64,000 nt of DNA from JBNKZU01 sp050301795 (GTDB lineage: Bacteria > Pseudomonadota > Gammaproteobacteria > Thiohalomonadales > Thiohalomonadaceae): the NCBI GenBank assembly GCA_050301795.1, contig JBNKZU010000014.1:1-64000 (forward strand), given 5' to 3'. Below the pieces are notes generated by a model. That model did not search any database, was not told the DNA's origin, and worked only from the letters and a program-made list of their open reading frames with translations. How positions within the stretch are numbered: position 1 is the first letter of the stretch; each line of letters opens with the position of its first letter. The position numbers and the translations under genes were made by a program. Positions 45,872 through 56,053 of the stretch are shown piece by piece.

Positions 45872-45876
45872 AAACA

Positions 45877-45952
45877 TGGTGGGTGCTGCAGGGATCGAAC
45901 CTGCGACCCTCGCCTTGTAAGGGCGATGCTCTCCCAGCTGAGCTAAGCACCC
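45877..45952 (-). tRNA. tRNA-Val (TAC)
   Basis: A 76-nucleotide cloverleaf on the minus strand, GGGTGCTTAGCTCAG at the 5' end and encoded CCA at the 3' end. The anticodon TAC lies in CCCTTACAAGG, and the T-arm is CAGGTTCGATC. It lies 5 bases from tRNA-Asp and follows hupB, so one transcript is likely. Confidence 0.97.
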
Positions 45953-45968
45953 TGCGTTTGAAAGCGCG

Positions 45969-46241
45969 CTAGTTTACAGCATCCTTTAGGGCTTTGCCAG
46001 CCTTAAAACCAGGTGTTTTTGCGGCTTTAATTTCAATGGTTTCACCAGTACGTGGGTTACGTCCTGAACGTGCTGCACGCTCACGAACAAGGAATGTACC
46101 AAAGCCGATCAGGCTTACCTGTTCACCCTTTGCAAGTGCATCAGAGATTGCGGCAACAACACCATCGATTGCACGACCTGCGGCCGCTTTTGAAATATCT
46201 GCACTTGTAGCTACTGCATCAATTAATTCAGATTTATTCAC
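45969..46241 (-). CDS. hupB: DNA-binding protein HU-beta
   Basis: A 90-residue nucleoid protein with the HU arm (GFGTFLVRERAARSGRNPRTGE). It stands immediately downstream of lon in the gene order and just before the two tRNA genes. A good sigma-70 promoter lies about 80 bases upstream. Confidence 0.97.
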   Translation of the reverse strand: MNKSELIDAVATSADISKAAAGRAIDGVVAAISDALAKGEQVSLIGFGTFLVRERAARSGRNPRTGETIEIKAAKTPGFKAGKALKDAVN

Positions 46242-46324
46242 GGAGACTCCCCTTGATTATTATCGAGTAACAATTAAATTATGTCGCAATCCTGATTAGC
46301 GACGCGGAAAAAATATGGTGTGGA

Positions 46325-46354
46325 TTTATACCAACTGATTCTGATGACTGTCAA
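46325..46354 (-). promoter_or_regulatory. Sigma-70 promoter for hupB
   Basis: On the minus strand TTGACA (46354-46349) and TATAAA (46330-46325) are separated by 18 bases, in the gap between lon and hupB. It matches the sigma-70 consensus closely. Confidence 0.7.
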
Positions 46355-46395
46355 CAAAGGACTACTGCTTTTTCAACATTAATCACCAGATTACA

Positions 46396-48834
46396 TCAAT
46401 GTGTATGAATCTTTGACTTTTTCACACCATCATCGGTTATTTTACCCTCGGCAGTGATCACTTCTAAATTTTCCTGAGTTTCTAATGACTCAGGTTTTTG
46501 AGTCAATGCAATTGCAATGACTTCATCGATCCATTTCACAGGACATATTTCCAGATTCTCTTTGACGTTATCTGGAACCTCTTCAAGGTTTCGACGATTC
46601 TCTTCAGGAATGATGACTTTTTTGATTCCCCCCCGATGAGCAGCCAACAGTTTCTCCTTTAATCCACCAATTGGCAAGACCTCTCCACGTAATGTGATCT
46701 CTCCGGTCATTGCGACATCCGCCCTGACAGGAATATTTGTTAGCGCGGAGACAACCGCAGTACACATTCCAATCCCTGCACTCGGTCCATCTTTCGGGAT
46801 AGCGCCTTCGGGAACATGGATGTGGATATCCTTGTTTTCATAAAAATCGGTATCGATACCCAGTGATTTCGCACGACTTCTAACGACACTGATCGCGGCC
46901 TGTATCGACTCTTTCATGACATCACCAAGTTGGCCTGTCACGGTATTTTTTCCTTTGCCATCAACCACTACCGTCTCAATGGTTAAGAGTTCACCTCCAA
47001 CCTCGGTCCATGCTAGTCCTGTGACCTGTCCAACCTGATCGTCCTCTTCAGCAAGTCCATATCGGAAGCGTTTTACGCCAAGATACTCCTCGATATTTTT
47101 CGCTTCGATCGTGATCAATTGGTCACTCTTATTGAGTGATAAGGTTTTTACAACCTTACGACAAATCTTTGCAATCTCACGTTGAAGGTTACGGACACCT
47201 GCCTCGCGGGTATAGTAGCGAATGATCGAAATCAGCGTTTCATCCTGAATCTCAAGTTCATCCTCTTTAATGCCGTTTGCCGTCATCTCTTTTTTGACAA
47301 GATACCGCTTTGCGATATTGAGCTTCTCGTCTTCGGTATAACCTGAGAGACGTATCACCTCCATTCGATCAAGCAGTGGCGCAGGGATATTCATTGAATT
47401 AGAGGTTGCGATGAACATCACATCCGAAAGATCGTAATCAACCTCAAGGTAGTGATCATTGAAGGTATGATTCTGTTCGGGATCCAATACCTCTAGTAGT
47501 GCTGAGGCCGGATCGCCACGAAAGTCCGATGCCATTTTATCGATCTCATCCAGTAAGAAGAGAGGATTTTTAGTACCGACCTTAGCCATATTTTGTAGAA
47601 TCTTGCCCGGCATCGATCCGATATAGGTGCGACGATGGCCACGAATCTCTGACTCATCACGTACACCGCCTAGCGCCATTCGAATAAAGTTACGATTAGT
47701 CGCACGTGCAATCGATTGCCCCAAAGAGGTCTTGCCAACACCTGGAGGACCCACAAGACAGAGTATCGGCCCCTTTAGCTTCTTGACACGCTGTTGCACA
47801 GCAAGATATTCAAGAATCCGCTCTTTAACCTTCTCAAGTCCATAGTGATCGGCCTCAAGGATCTCTTCAGCAGCGGCCAATTCGCTTCTGACCTTGCTCT
47901 TTTTCTTCCAGGGTAATCCAATGATGGTATCGAGATAGTTGCGAACTACTGTTGCCTCCGCAGACATTGAAGACATCATTTTCAGCTTGCTAAGCTCACT
48001 CTTTGCCTTCTTCTTTGCCTCTTTGCTGAGACCAACCTTTTCAATCTTCTGTTCCAACTCCTCCAGTTCGTTAGGTGCATCATCCATCTCCCCTAACTCT
48101 TTCTGGATCGCCTTCATCTGTTCATTGAGATAGTACTCTCGCTGGCTCTTCTCCATTTGACGTTTTACCCGTCCACGGATCCGTTTCTCGACCTGAAGCA
48201 GATCCAGCTCTGATTCAATCAGGTTGAGTAGCTCTTCAAATCGCTGATGTAGTGTTTCGATCTCAAGAATGCGCTGTTTTTCGTCGATCTTGAGCGACAT
48301 GTGCGCCGCAATCGTATCCACCAATCGATAAGGGTCATCAATACCTGAGAGTGATGTCATGACCTCTGGCGGGACTTTTTTATTCAGTTTTACATACTGT
48401 TCAAACTGATTAAGGATTGAGCGTGAAAGAACCTCAGCTTCACGATCATCAATCTGCTCCTGATCAAGGTTACTGATCTGGGCAACAAAAAAGCCATCAT
48501 TCGGAAGGAAATTATTAATGCGTGCGCGGCGAATCCCTTCAACAAGAACCTTTACCGTGCCATCGGGTAGCTTCAAGAGTTGCAATATATTCGAGATGGT
48601 ACCGATAGTATAAATATCGTCAGTACTTGGTTCGTCATCAGCGGCACTTTTCTGGGCGACGAGCATAATCTCTTTATTATCATCCATGGCAGCTTCAAGC
48701 GCCGCGATAGAGCGCTCTCTCCCAACAAAGAGCGGGATGACCATATGTGGATAGACCACGACATCACGCAATGGTAATACTGGAACTTTATGTAATTGCT
48801 CGGTGACTTCTGACAAGCCATGCTGTTCAGTCAT
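46396..48834 (-). CDS. lon: ATP-dependent protease Lon
   Basis: A 812-residue AAA+ serine protease from the ATG at 48834, preceded by AGAGG; the frame runs two codons further to a TTG. The N-terminal substrate domain is followed by Walker A GPPGVGKTSLGQS, the arginine-finger region and the protease domain with the catalytic serine in PKDGPSAGIG and lysine in GGLKEKLLAAHRGG. It degrades misfolded and regulatory proteins. clpX upstream ends with its own terminator, so lon is read separately. Confidence 0.97.
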   Translation of the reverse strand: MTEQHGLSEVTEQLHKVPVLPLRDVVVYPHMVIPLFVGRERSIAALEAAMDDNKEIMLVAQKSAADDEPSTDDIYTIGTISNILQLLKLPDGTVKVLVEGIRRARINNFLPNDGFFVAQISNLDQEQIDDREAEVLSRSILNQFEQYVKLNKKVPPEVMTSLSGIDDPYRLVDTIAAHMSLKIDEKQRILEIETLHQRFEELLNLIESELDLLQVEKRIRGRVKRQMEKSQREYYLNEQMKAIQKELGEMDDAPNELEELEQKIEKVGLSKEAKKKAKSELSKLKMMSSMSAEATVVRNYLDTIIGLPWKKKSKVRSELAAAEEILEADHYGLEKVKERILEYLAVQQRVKKLKGPILCLVGPPGVGKTSLGQSIARATNRNFIRMALGGVRDESEIRGHRRTYIGSMPGKILQNMAKVGTKNPLFLLDEIDKMASDFRGDPASALLEVLDPEQNHTFNDHYLEVDYDLSDVMFIATSNSMNIPAPLLDRMEVIRLSGYTEDEKLNIAKRYLVKKEMTANGIKEDELEIQDETLISIIRYYTREAGVRNLQREIAKICRKVVKTLSLNKSDQLITIEAKNIEEYLGVKRFRYGLAEEDDQVGQVTGLAWTEVGGELLTIETVVVDGKGKNTVTGQLGDVMKESIQAAISVVRSRAKSLGIDTDFYENKDIHIHVPEGAIPKDGPSAGIGMCTAVVSALTNIPVRADVAMTGEITLRGEVLPIGGLKEKLLAAHRGGIKKVIIPEENRRNLEEVPDNVKENLEICPVKWIDEVIAIALTQKPESLETQENLEVITAEGKITDDGVKKSKIHTH

Positions 48835-48860
48835 GAACAACCTCTTATATCTATTCGGTT

Positions 48861-48887
48861 AAAAAAAAGGGACTCGAATCCAGTCCC
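48861..48887 (-). terminator. Rho-independent terminator after clpX
   Basis: GGGACT/AGTCCC inverted repeat with a 7-base loop, followed on the minus strand by eight T, between clpX and lon. Confidence 0.85.
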
Positions 48888-48935
48888 ATTACGATTCAAA
48901 CGTCTCGATGTAGATCCAGTGAAGATGACAAGCAA

Positions 48936-50219
48936 TCAGTCTGCGGACGACGAAGCGGTCTTCTTCTCGGATGATTCGTAGATCATCAGAGGCTCTGATT
49001 CACCGGTAATAGCACCTTCATCGATAACAACCTTGGTTATATCCTTTTGCGAGGGAAGCTCATACATCACATCAAGCAGTATCCCTTCCATAATCGAACG
49101 GAGGCCACGAGCACCTGTTTTCCGCTCCATTGCCTTTTGTGCAACCGCATTGAGTGCATCTTTACGGAACTCCAGCTCAACATCTTCCATATCAAAGAGC
49201 TTCTTATACTGCTTGGTTAATGAGTTCTTTGGCTCGGTTAAGATTTGTACCAGAGCATCTTCGTCCAGCTCTTCAAGTGAGGCATGGACAGGAAGTCGTC
49301 CCACAAACTCAGGAATCAATCCATACTGGACTAAATCTTCAGTCTCAACCTCATGCAGAATTGAGGAGATACTCTTTTTGTCGTCCTTTGCTTTAACCTC
49401 TGCGGAGAAACCTATGCCGCCCTTCTCTGAGCGCTCACGTACAATTCGCTCAAGACCTGAAAAGGCTCCGCCAACGATAAAGAGGATGTTGGCCGTATTA
49501 ACCTGTAGAAACTCCTGCTGGGGATGCTTACGACCACCTTGAGGAGGAACTGATGCTACTGTCCCCTCAATCAGCTTAAGAAGTGCCTGCTGTACACCTT
49601 CGCCCGAGACATCACGGGTGATTGATGGATTGTCTGATTTACGCGAGATCTTGTCGATTTCATCGATATATACAATACCAGTCTGCGCCTTTTCCACATC
49701 GTAATCACACTTTTGCAGCAACTTCTGGATGATGTTTTCAACATCCTCACCAACATATCCGGCTTCTGTGAGTGTGGTGGCATCAGCAATGGTAAATGGA
49801 ACATTAAGCAAGCGTGCTAATGTCTCTGCAAGCAGGGTTTTACCAGACCCTGTAGGTCCGATAAGAAGAATATTACTCTTTGACAGCTCAACATCGTCCT
49901 TGTCGCGATCAGCCTCAAGGCGTTTATAGTGATTGTATACCGCAACTGAAAGTACTTTTTTTGCGCGCTCTTGACCGATGACATACTCATTTAAGATGTC
50001 GTGGATCTCTTTTGGTTTGGGCAATTTGTTGTTTGCAATGGAAGGCTCATCATCCTGAATCTCCTCGCGAATAATATCATTGCAAAGTTCAACACACTCA
50101 TCACATATAAATACAGACGGGCCTGCGATCAGTTTACGGACTTCATGCTGACTCTTACCGCAGAATGAGCAGTAGAGAAGCTTTCCATTATCGTCACCTG
50201 AGCTTGTTTTGTTACTCAT
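48936..50219 (-). CDS. clpX: ClpX unfoldase, ATPase subunit of ClpXP
   Basis: A 427-residue AAA+ ATPase. The N-terminal zinc domain has four cysteines (CSFC...CDECVELC), then Walker A GPTGSGKTLLAE, Walker B YIDEIDK and the RKSDNPSITRDVSGEGVQQALL segment follow. It recognises tagged substrates and feeds ClpP. It is 84 bases after clpP. Confidence 0.98.
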   Translation of the reverse strand: MSNKTSSGDDNGKLLYCSFCGKSQHEVRKLIAGPSVFICDECVELCNDIIREEIQDDEPSIANNKLPKPKEIHDILNEYVIGQERAKKVLSVAVYNHYKRLEADRDKDDVELSKSNILLIGPTGSGKTLLAETLARLLNVPFTIADATTLTEAGYVGEDVENIIQKLLQKCDYDVEKAQTGIVYIDEIDKISRKSDNPSITRDVSGEGVQQALLKLIEGTVASVPPQGGRKHPQQEFLQVNTANILFIVGGAFSGLERIVRERSEKGGIGFSAEVKAKDDKKSISSILHEVETEDLVQYGLIPEFVGRLPVHASLEELDEDALVQILTEPKNSLTKQYKKLFDMEDVELEFRKDALNAVAQKAMERKTGARGLRSIMEGILLDVMYELPSQKDITKVVIDEGAITGESEPLMIYESSEKKTASSSAD

Positions 50220-50303
50220 AATAAATCTCTGAATTGATATGTTCAGTATATATGTACTGATTTGAGCGCTTTTTCAAGTACACTTTCGAGTTAAATATCC
50301 GGT

Positions 50304-50951
50304 TTAAGCCTCATCCTCTTGGCTTCTGCTATCAAGAACCTTGTCGATAAGGCCATATTCTACAGCAGTTGCACCACTCATGAAGTTATCACGTTCAGTA
50401 TCCTGCTCAATTCGTTCAATCGGCTGTCCCGAATGCTTCGCAAGGATCGCATTAAGCTGTTCACGGATTTTTAGAATCTCTTTGGCGTGTATCTCAATAT
50501 CAGACGCCTGCCCCTGATAACCACCCAAGGGTTGATGAATCATCACTCGACTATGATGGAGGCTAAATCGTTTGCCAGCAGCACCACCTGCGAGAAGTAT
50601 AGCACCCATGCTAGCTGCCATGCCGACACACATCGTGCTCACGTCTGGTTTAATGAACTGCATGGTGTCATAAATTGCCAATCCGGCACTAACAGAACCA
50701 CCAGGAGAGTTGATATAGAGATGGATATCTTTATCTGGATTTTCTGACTCCAGAAACAGAAGTTGGGCGACGATCAGGTTAGCCATATGATCCTCAATAG
50801 GACCGACGATAAAGATCACCCGCTCTTTCAATAGTCGTGAGTAGATATCGTATGAACGCTCACCTCTTGAGGTCTGCTCAACCACAATTGGAACAAGTCC
50901 GCTATCGACCACTTCAGGTTGACGACTCATTGATGTTAGATCGATTGTCAC
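50304..50951 (-). CDS. clpP: ClpP protease subunit
   Basis: A 215-residue serine protease. The catalytic triad is S114 (GMAASMGA), H139 (VMIHQP) and D188 (TERDNF). It forms the chamber for ClpX. Downstream of tig, as in E. coli. Confidence 0.98.
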   Translation of the reverse strand: MTIDLTSMSRQPEVVDSGLVPIVVEQTSRGERSYDIYSRLLKERVIFIVGPIEDHMANLIVAQLLFLESENPDKDIHLYINSPGGSVSAGLAIYDTMQFIKPDVSTMCVGMAASMGAILLAGGAAGKRFSLHHSRVMIHQPLGGYQGQASDIEIHAKEILKIREQLNAILAKHSGQPIERIEQDTERDNFMSGATAVEYGLIDKVLDSRSQEDEA

Positions 50952-50991
50952 GTTGTTAACCCTTTTGCTTTGTTCAGGTGCTCACCCAGTC

Positions 50992-52284
50992 TTATGAGTG
51001 ACCTACCACCTCTGAGAAACTCACTTTTGTGTCAGTTACACTGACCTGCCCTGTGATCCAGTCTACAACCTCTTGCTCCAATACAACAGACTCTATTTCT
51101 GAAAGACGTTTCTTGTCGCCATAGTACCAATCGATCACTTCCTGGGGCTTTTCATAAGAATTAGCCATTTGATCAATATGGGCACGAACCTTTTCCGCAT
51201 CCGCTTTAATATCATTCTGTTTGATAATCTCAGACATCACTAAACCAAGGGTTACCCTACGCTTGGCCTGCTCTTCAAACATACTTTTATCAAGATCGAT
51301 GCCTTTTCCCTGGGGTGAATGCATCTGCTGTTTCATCTGCTCGAGTAGTGCATTTGCTTCGTTATCGATTAATGCTTGAGGAATATCGATCTGGTTGAGT
51401 TCAACCAGCTTTTCCATCACATTCTCTTTCATGGAGGCTTTTGTGCGCTGTTCAACCTCTTTTTCCATGTTTGTTTTAACTTCTTTGCGTAGCGCTTCGA
51501 CGGTACCCTCTTCAATTCCGAGACTTTTTACAAATTCTTCATCAATCTCCGGTAAGGTCTTCTCTTCAACACTATTGACCTTAACGCTGAATTGAACCGG
51601 CTTGCCTGCAACCTCTTTATGCGCATAGTCTTCTGGGAATTGTAGATCCAGAGTCAATTCATCATCTGCTTTGGCACCGATCACACCAGACTCAAAGCCA
51701 TCAATCATTCGGCCACTGCCGAGAACAACCGGAACATTACTGCCACTATTGCCCTGGAAGCTCTCACCATCAATCGTGCCTTCAAAATTGATATTGACGC
51801 GATCACCTTCTTGAGCCGCCCGTTCTACAACAGCAAATGTTGCACGCTGCTCTTGAATGGTTTCCAACATCTTATCGACATCTTCTTCATTGACATCTGC
51901 GCTAATGCTCTCAATGCTAACGCCATCAAAACTCGCCAATGTGACTTCCGGCATTACCTCGAAGGTTGCTGTGTAGGTCAGTCCCTGGTTATCAGTATCT
52001 GCCGTTTCGATCTCAGGATATCCCGCTGGGCTTAATTTCTCGCTTGATAACGCTTCAAAATAGCTCGACTGAATTAGCTCGCCGATGATCTCATCACGTA
52101 CCTGCGATCCATAAGTACGCTTCACGATATTCAATGGTACCTTACCGGGGCGGAAACCCTGAATCTTCACACTCTTGGCAAGCTTTTGCAGGCGAGTATT
52201 CATTTCGCCAGCGATCCGTTCTTCTGGAATTTCTACGGTCATGCGGCGCTCAAGACTGCCGGTCGATTCAACTGAAACCTGCAT
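50992..52284 (-). CDS. tig: Trigger factor
   Basis: A ribosome-bound chaperone of 430 residues. The N-terminal ribosome-binding signature is GFRPGKVPLNIVKRTYG, the central domain is FKBP-like (GDRVNINFEGTIDGESFQG), and the C-terminal domain is helical. It heads tig-clpP-clpX. A terminated tRNA-Leu precedes it, so it has its own promoter. Confidence 0.97.
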   Translation of the reverse strand: MQVSVESTGSLERRMTVEIPEERIAGEMNTRLQKLAKSVKIQGFRPGKVPLNIVKRTYGSQVRDEIIGELIQSSYFEALSSEKLSPAGYPEIETADTDNQGLTYTATFEVMPEVTLASFDGVSIESISADVNEEDVDKMLETIQEQRATFAVVERAAQEGDRVNINFEGTIDGESFQGNSGSNVPVVLGSGRMIDGFESGVIGAKADDELTLDLQFPEDYAHKEVAGKPVQFSVKVNSVEEKTLPEIDEEFVKSLGIEEGTVEALRKEVKTNMEKEVEQRTKASMKENVMEKLVELNQIDIPQALIDNEANALLEQMKQQMHSPQGKGIDLDKSMFEEQAKRRVTLGLVMSEIIKQNDIKADAEKVRAHIDQMANSYEKPQEVIDWYYGDKKRLSEIESVVLEQEVVDWITGQVSVTDTKVSFSEVVGHS

Positions 52285-52330
52285 GGTTACTCCTCGTCGA
52301 AAACTGATTTCTATTGTATTAAAAAAGGAT

Positions 52331-52360
52331 AAAAAGATTGAGAACTAACACCATTCTCAA
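52331..52360 (-). terminator. Rho-independent terminator after tRNA-Leu
   Basis: On the minus strand, TTGAGAA pairs with TTCTCAA across a 9-base loop, followed by TCTTTTT. It separates tRNA-Leu from tig. Confidence 0.75.
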
Positions 52361-52369
52361 ATAAGAATA

Positions 52370-52454
<85 letters not shown>

Positions 52455-52542
52455 ATAAAGTCGGCGATTATACCCACCTATCTCAGGAGAGTTAATCTTT
52501 TTTTGGTGGTTTTATAAAAAAAAAGGATCTCGATATGGAATC

Positions 52543-52581
52543 AAAAAAACGACCACCTCAATAGACCTCATCAAGGTGGTC
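52543..52581 (-). terminator. Rho-independent terminator after bacteriohemerythrin
   Basis: The inverted repeat GACCACCT / AGGTGGTC with a 15-base loop is followed on the minus strand by a run of seven T. It ends the bacteriohemerythrin transcript. Confidence 0.8.
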
Positions 52582-52597
52582 ATTTAATGGTGCTGGT

Positions 52598-53041
52598 TTA
52601 GCCAAATAATCGATTTACTGCGCTTTTTACCCACCCAGAATTAAACTTTTTTTGAACTAACGCCACATACTCATGATCTTCAAAACGGATATGGCTAGCC
52701 AGCCAGTGCTTTAGCTCTGCCATCAGCTCTTTAGCAACATCACTATCGTTACCACTATTATATCGCTCTTGATAATCATTAATCCGTCGAACAAACTCCT
52801 CATGCTCGGCTTTGTGTCCAAGCTCAAGTGGATATCCAGACTGAATCATCAACTCCTCTTCGAAAGCAAAGTGGGTCAATGTGTATTCAACAAGGTCATT
52901 AAGAACCTCTCCGGCCTTCTCATCTTCATGTGTTTCGATGATGTCATGAAGTGTATTGATAAACTCTACTATCCGACGGTGCTGTCCATCAATCACATCC
53001 ACCCCGGTATTAAGCTTCGGATCCCATTCCCAATAACTCAT
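52598..53041 (-). CDS. Bacteriohemerythrin
   Basis: A 147-residue non-haem di-iron oxygen-binding protein. Ligands are H21, H57 and E61 (THFAFEE), H76 and H80 (HKAEH), H112 and H117 with D122 (HWLASHIRFED). It probably buffers, senses or carries oxygen in a microaerobic cell. It stands alone: a terminator follows, and a 225-base gap precedes with no feature I recognise. Confidence 0.93.
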   Translation of the reverse strand: MSYWEWDPKLNTGVDVIDGQHRRIVEFINTLHDIIETHEDEKAGEVLNDLVEYTLTHFAFEEELMIQSGYPLELGHKAEHEEFVRRINDYQERYNSGNDSDVAKELMAELKHWLASHIRFEDHEYVALVQKKFNSGWVKSAVNRLFG

Positions 53042-53266
53042 TTATTTTCCCCTTAATTATTTGAGTAGTTATGTAAGCGGAACTCTGCTTGCATGAATAG
53101 GTATAATTGCTACGTTATATACGTTAGTAAATTAACAGGGATATTCAACAATTATTATTTCAAAACTTTTATATCTCTATAAAAACTGATTCTGGAATAA
53201 CAGTTCATACCGCCCCACAAAAATAAATCACTTTAACTATTGCTGTTATCTTATTGATTATAATGG

Positions 53267-53629
53267 CTATATGAATAAAATATATGGTGCAATTGAGAAG
53301 TAGAGAATGATGACAATCGCAATCATTATTGAAATGAATTTGATGGGATGTTTAAGGAGCAGATCGCTTAGCCGACGTTGCTCTCCTCTTTTGACCTCTT
53401 CTTGATATTGCTTGCTCACACTTTCATAACGTCTGTGTTGGTATTCAGAAATGAGGTGTTTGCATCTTTGTGCAGAATCGTCATCTTTGACCCAGATCCC
53501 CGCAACCGAGATGCCCCAAAAACCGGCGCTGGTTTCATAATAGTCGATGTGATGCTCATCAAGGAGTTGCCGGATCTCAATGCCTTCATCGTCCGGCACA
53601 TTACGAAGGTTAAAAACGAGATGAGGCAC
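53267..53629 (-). CDS. DUF6164-like membrane protein
   Basis: A 120-residue protein starting LVFNLRNVPDDEGIEIRQLL, with a C-terminal membrane segment (FISIMIAIVIILYFSI). The soluble part resembles the DUF6164 family (YETSAGFWGISVAGIWV). No function is known. It lies 3 bases after ffh on the same strand and may be co-transcribed with it, suggesting a link to membrane-protein targeting. Confidence 0.75.
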   Translation of the reverse strand: MPHLVFNLRNVPDDEGIEIRQLLDEHHIDYYETSAGFWGISVAGIWVKDDDSAQRCKHLISEYQHRRYESVSKQYQEEVKRGEQRRLSDLLLKHPIKFISIMIAIVIILYFSIAPYILFI

Positions 53630-53632
53630 AGT

Positions 53633-54991
53633 TTAAAACGGCATTCCCGGAGGCAGTCTTCCTTTAAGCCCTCTCATCATCTTGGCCATTCCACCCCCTT
53701 TCATCTTTTTCATCATCTTCTGCATCTGCGTGAACTGCTTCAACAGTCGATTAACATCCTGTATTTGTGTGCCCGAGCCATTTGCAATACGACGTTTGCG
53801 TGAACCTTTTATAATATCAGGATGTCTCCGTTCGCCTGGAGTCATGGAGTTGATGATTGCCTCAAGCTTTCCAAACTCCTTCTCATTAACCTGTTTCTTA
53901 GCGGCATCAGGAACTTGCGCCATTCCCGGGAGCTTATCCATCAAGCTGGTAATGCCACCCATACTTTGTAATTGTTGGAGTTGATCGCGAAAATCCTCAA
54001 GGTCGAAACCCTTCCCTTTTTGAAATTTTTTGGCAATCTTTTCGGCTTTTTCGTGATCAACGGTGCGTTGAACCTCCTCAACAAGAGAGACAACATCGCC
54101 CATATCCAGAATTCGTGATGCAACACGATCTGGATAAAATGGCTCTAACGCATCACTCTTTTCGCCAATACCAAGAAACTTAATCGGTTTGCCGGTGATA
54201 TGCCTTACTGAGAGAGCAGCTCCACCACGAGCATCACCATCAGTTTTGGTAAGGACTACACCTGTTAGCGGAAGCGCATCATCAAAAGCTTTAGCGGTAT
54301 TGGCTGCATCCTGTCCTGTCATACTATCGACGACAAATAGCGTCTCTACCGGATTAACGGCCGAATGGATCTGCTGGATTTCAGCCATCATCTGATCATC
54401 AATGTGAAGCCGACCCGCGGTATCGATTAATACCACGTCGAGATGCTGCTTCTTGGCGTGTTCTATCGCCTGTTTTGCGATCACTTCTGGCTTTTGTGTG
54501 GTCTCACTCGGAAAGAAAACAACACCCACTTCGTTTGCAAGCGTTTCGAGCTGTTTGATTGCTGCCGGACGATAAACGTCTGTACTTACAACCATAACAG
54601 ATCGTTTCTCGCGCTCTTTGAGTAACCGCGCCAGCTTTCCGACACTGGTAGTCTTTCCTGCACCTTGTAAACCTGCCATTAATATTATGGCGGGTGGTTG
54701 AGCACGGAGATTGAGTTCACCGTTCTCACTCCCCATCAGTTTCACCAGTTCATCATGGACGACCTTTACCAAGGCTTGCCCCGGAGTAAGGCTTGCGGTG
54801 ACATCCTTGCCGATTGCCCGCTCTTTTACACGTTCAATAAAGGCTTTTACAACTGGTAGTGCAACATCGGCTTCTAATAAGGCCATGCGGATTTCACGCA
54901 TCGTCTCTTTAATATTGCTTTCGGTCAGTCGACCAGATCCTCTAATCGAGCGAAATGTGGTGGTTAATCGTTGGGTTAAATTATCAAACAT
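53633..54991 (-). CDS. ffh: Signal recognition particle protein Ffh
   Basis: The GTPase of SRP, which with 4.5S RNA (at about 22.2 kb) delivers membrane proteins to FtsY. Its 452 residues include the N domain, G domain (GLQGAGKTTSVGKLA, DTAGRLHID, TKTDGDARGG) and a Met-rich M domain near the end (MQKMMKKMKGGGMAKMM). Confidence 0.97.
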   Translation of the reverse strand: MFDNLTQRLTTTFRSIRGSGRLTESNIKETMREIRMALLEADVALPVVKAFIERVKERAIGKDVTASLTPGQALVKVVHDELVKLMGSENGELNLRAQPPAIILMAGLQGAGKTTSVGKLARLLKEREKRSVMVVSTDVYRPAAIKQLETLANEVGVVFFPSETTQKPEVIAKQAIEHAKKQHLDVVLIDTAGRLHIDDQMMAEIQQIHSAVNPVETLFVVDSMTGQDAANTAKAFDDALPLTGVVLTKTDGDARGGAALSVRHITGKPIKFLGIGEKSDALEPFYPDRVASRILDMGDVVSLVEEVQRTVDHEKAEKIAKKFQKGKGFDLEDFRDQLQQLQSMGGITSLMDKLPGMAQVPDAAKKQVNEKEFGKLEAIINSMTPGERRHPDIIKGSRKRRIANGSGTQIQDVNRLLKQFTQMQKMMKKMKGGGMAKMMRGLKGRLPPGMPF

Positions 54992-55064
54992 AGGGGTGGA
55001 CTATTTGGGTTCCGAAAACTTTTAGATGGCTCACTATATGGATGACTGATCTTAAAAGAAAGGT

Positions 55065-55832
55065 TTAGAGCTTAAAAACTTCGCCGCCCTTGAGCTGGTT
55101 TACGTTTCGTCCTTTGATTAGAGCGATACACTCGTTGAAAATAAGCGCCTCTTCCCCCGGCTTTGCATGGGTCAGATATAGATCGGGCGTGTGTTTAAGT
55201 TTATTTAGATCAGCCGCAAGGGTTTCTGGGCAGTAGTGTTTTGAAATCTTGCACAACTCTTTTTCACGATTAGAAAACGCTGACTCAACAATCAGAAGAT
55301 CAAGCCTCTCGAGTTGGTTTAATTGAGCCCACAGATTGTCATTGGTTGTGGTGTCACCGCTAAAGGCAAAGACTCCGCCCTCGCCGTTTGTCACGATATA
55401 GGCCACTGTTGGAACGGTATGTTCAACAACAACCGATTTGAACTTTAAGTTTTCGACCTGAATCGTATCTTCCGGATTAAAAGGCTTAAAGGCGATCACC
55501 GGTGCATCCGGGTGGGGTAATGTCGAAAAATCTGGCCAGACGACCCAGTTAAAGATGTGCTCTTTTAGCGCATCAATCGTCGTCTGCTGGGCATGAACAG
55601 TAATCGGCTGTTTAATTGCATCAAAAACACTATCAACCAGCAAAGGGATGCAGTGAACATGATCAAGGTGAGAATGTGTTAAAAAGATATGTTGTATCTT
55701 TCCCATCTCTTCAATGCTGAGATCGCCAACTCCGCTTCCAGCATCAAGAAGAATATTCTCTCCTATTAAAAAGGATGTCGTTCGGAGTCCTTTACCAATT
55801 CCCCCACTACACCCTAATACTCTTATTTCCAT
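55065..55832 (-). CDS. Class II cyclic-nucleotide phosphodiesterase-like MBL protein
   Basis: A 255-residue metallo-beta-lactamase-fold hydrolase. Metal motif THSHLDHVHCIPLLVDS and the HTVPTVAY element are the signature of class II 3',5'-cAMP phosphodiesterases. FSGDTTTND and LTHAKPG complete the site. It has no signal peptide, so it is probably cytoplasmic. It may lower cAMP; a direct test is needed since related MBL proteins act on other substrates. Confidence 0.82.
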   Translation of the reverse strand: MEIRVLGCSGGIGKGLRTTSFLIGENILLDAGSGVGDLSIEEMGKIQHIFLTHSHLDHVHCIPLLVDSVFDAIKQPITVHAQQTTIDALKEHIFNWVVWPDFSTLPHPDAPVIAFKPFNPEDTIQVENLKFKSVVVEHTVPTVAYIVTNGEGGVFAFSGDTTTNDNLWAQLNQLERLDLLIVESAFSNREKELCKISKHYCPETLAADLNKLKHTPDLYLTHAKPGEEALIFNECIALIKGRNVNQLKGGEVFKL

Positions 55833-56053
55833 CTAGTCCCCCGCCATCGACAGGCGAGGCCTGTGCAAGACATGATTCATCTTATTTCAGGGTATAAAAA
55901 TAAACTGCGGAGCAAGAAACATCAAGACAGAAGCGTAAAATGTTCAGCATAAGTATCAATTTTTTTATATTTCACCACAGATTATCAAAAGAAATCTTCA
56001 ATACCGCCTCTTCGTATGTAATCATATTAGGCTAATTCAACAGGTGGTTATTA

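Noticed and set aside
48580..48777. Plus-strand open frame opposite lon
   Set aside because: Shadow of lon; no ribosome site, and codon use follows the opposite strand.
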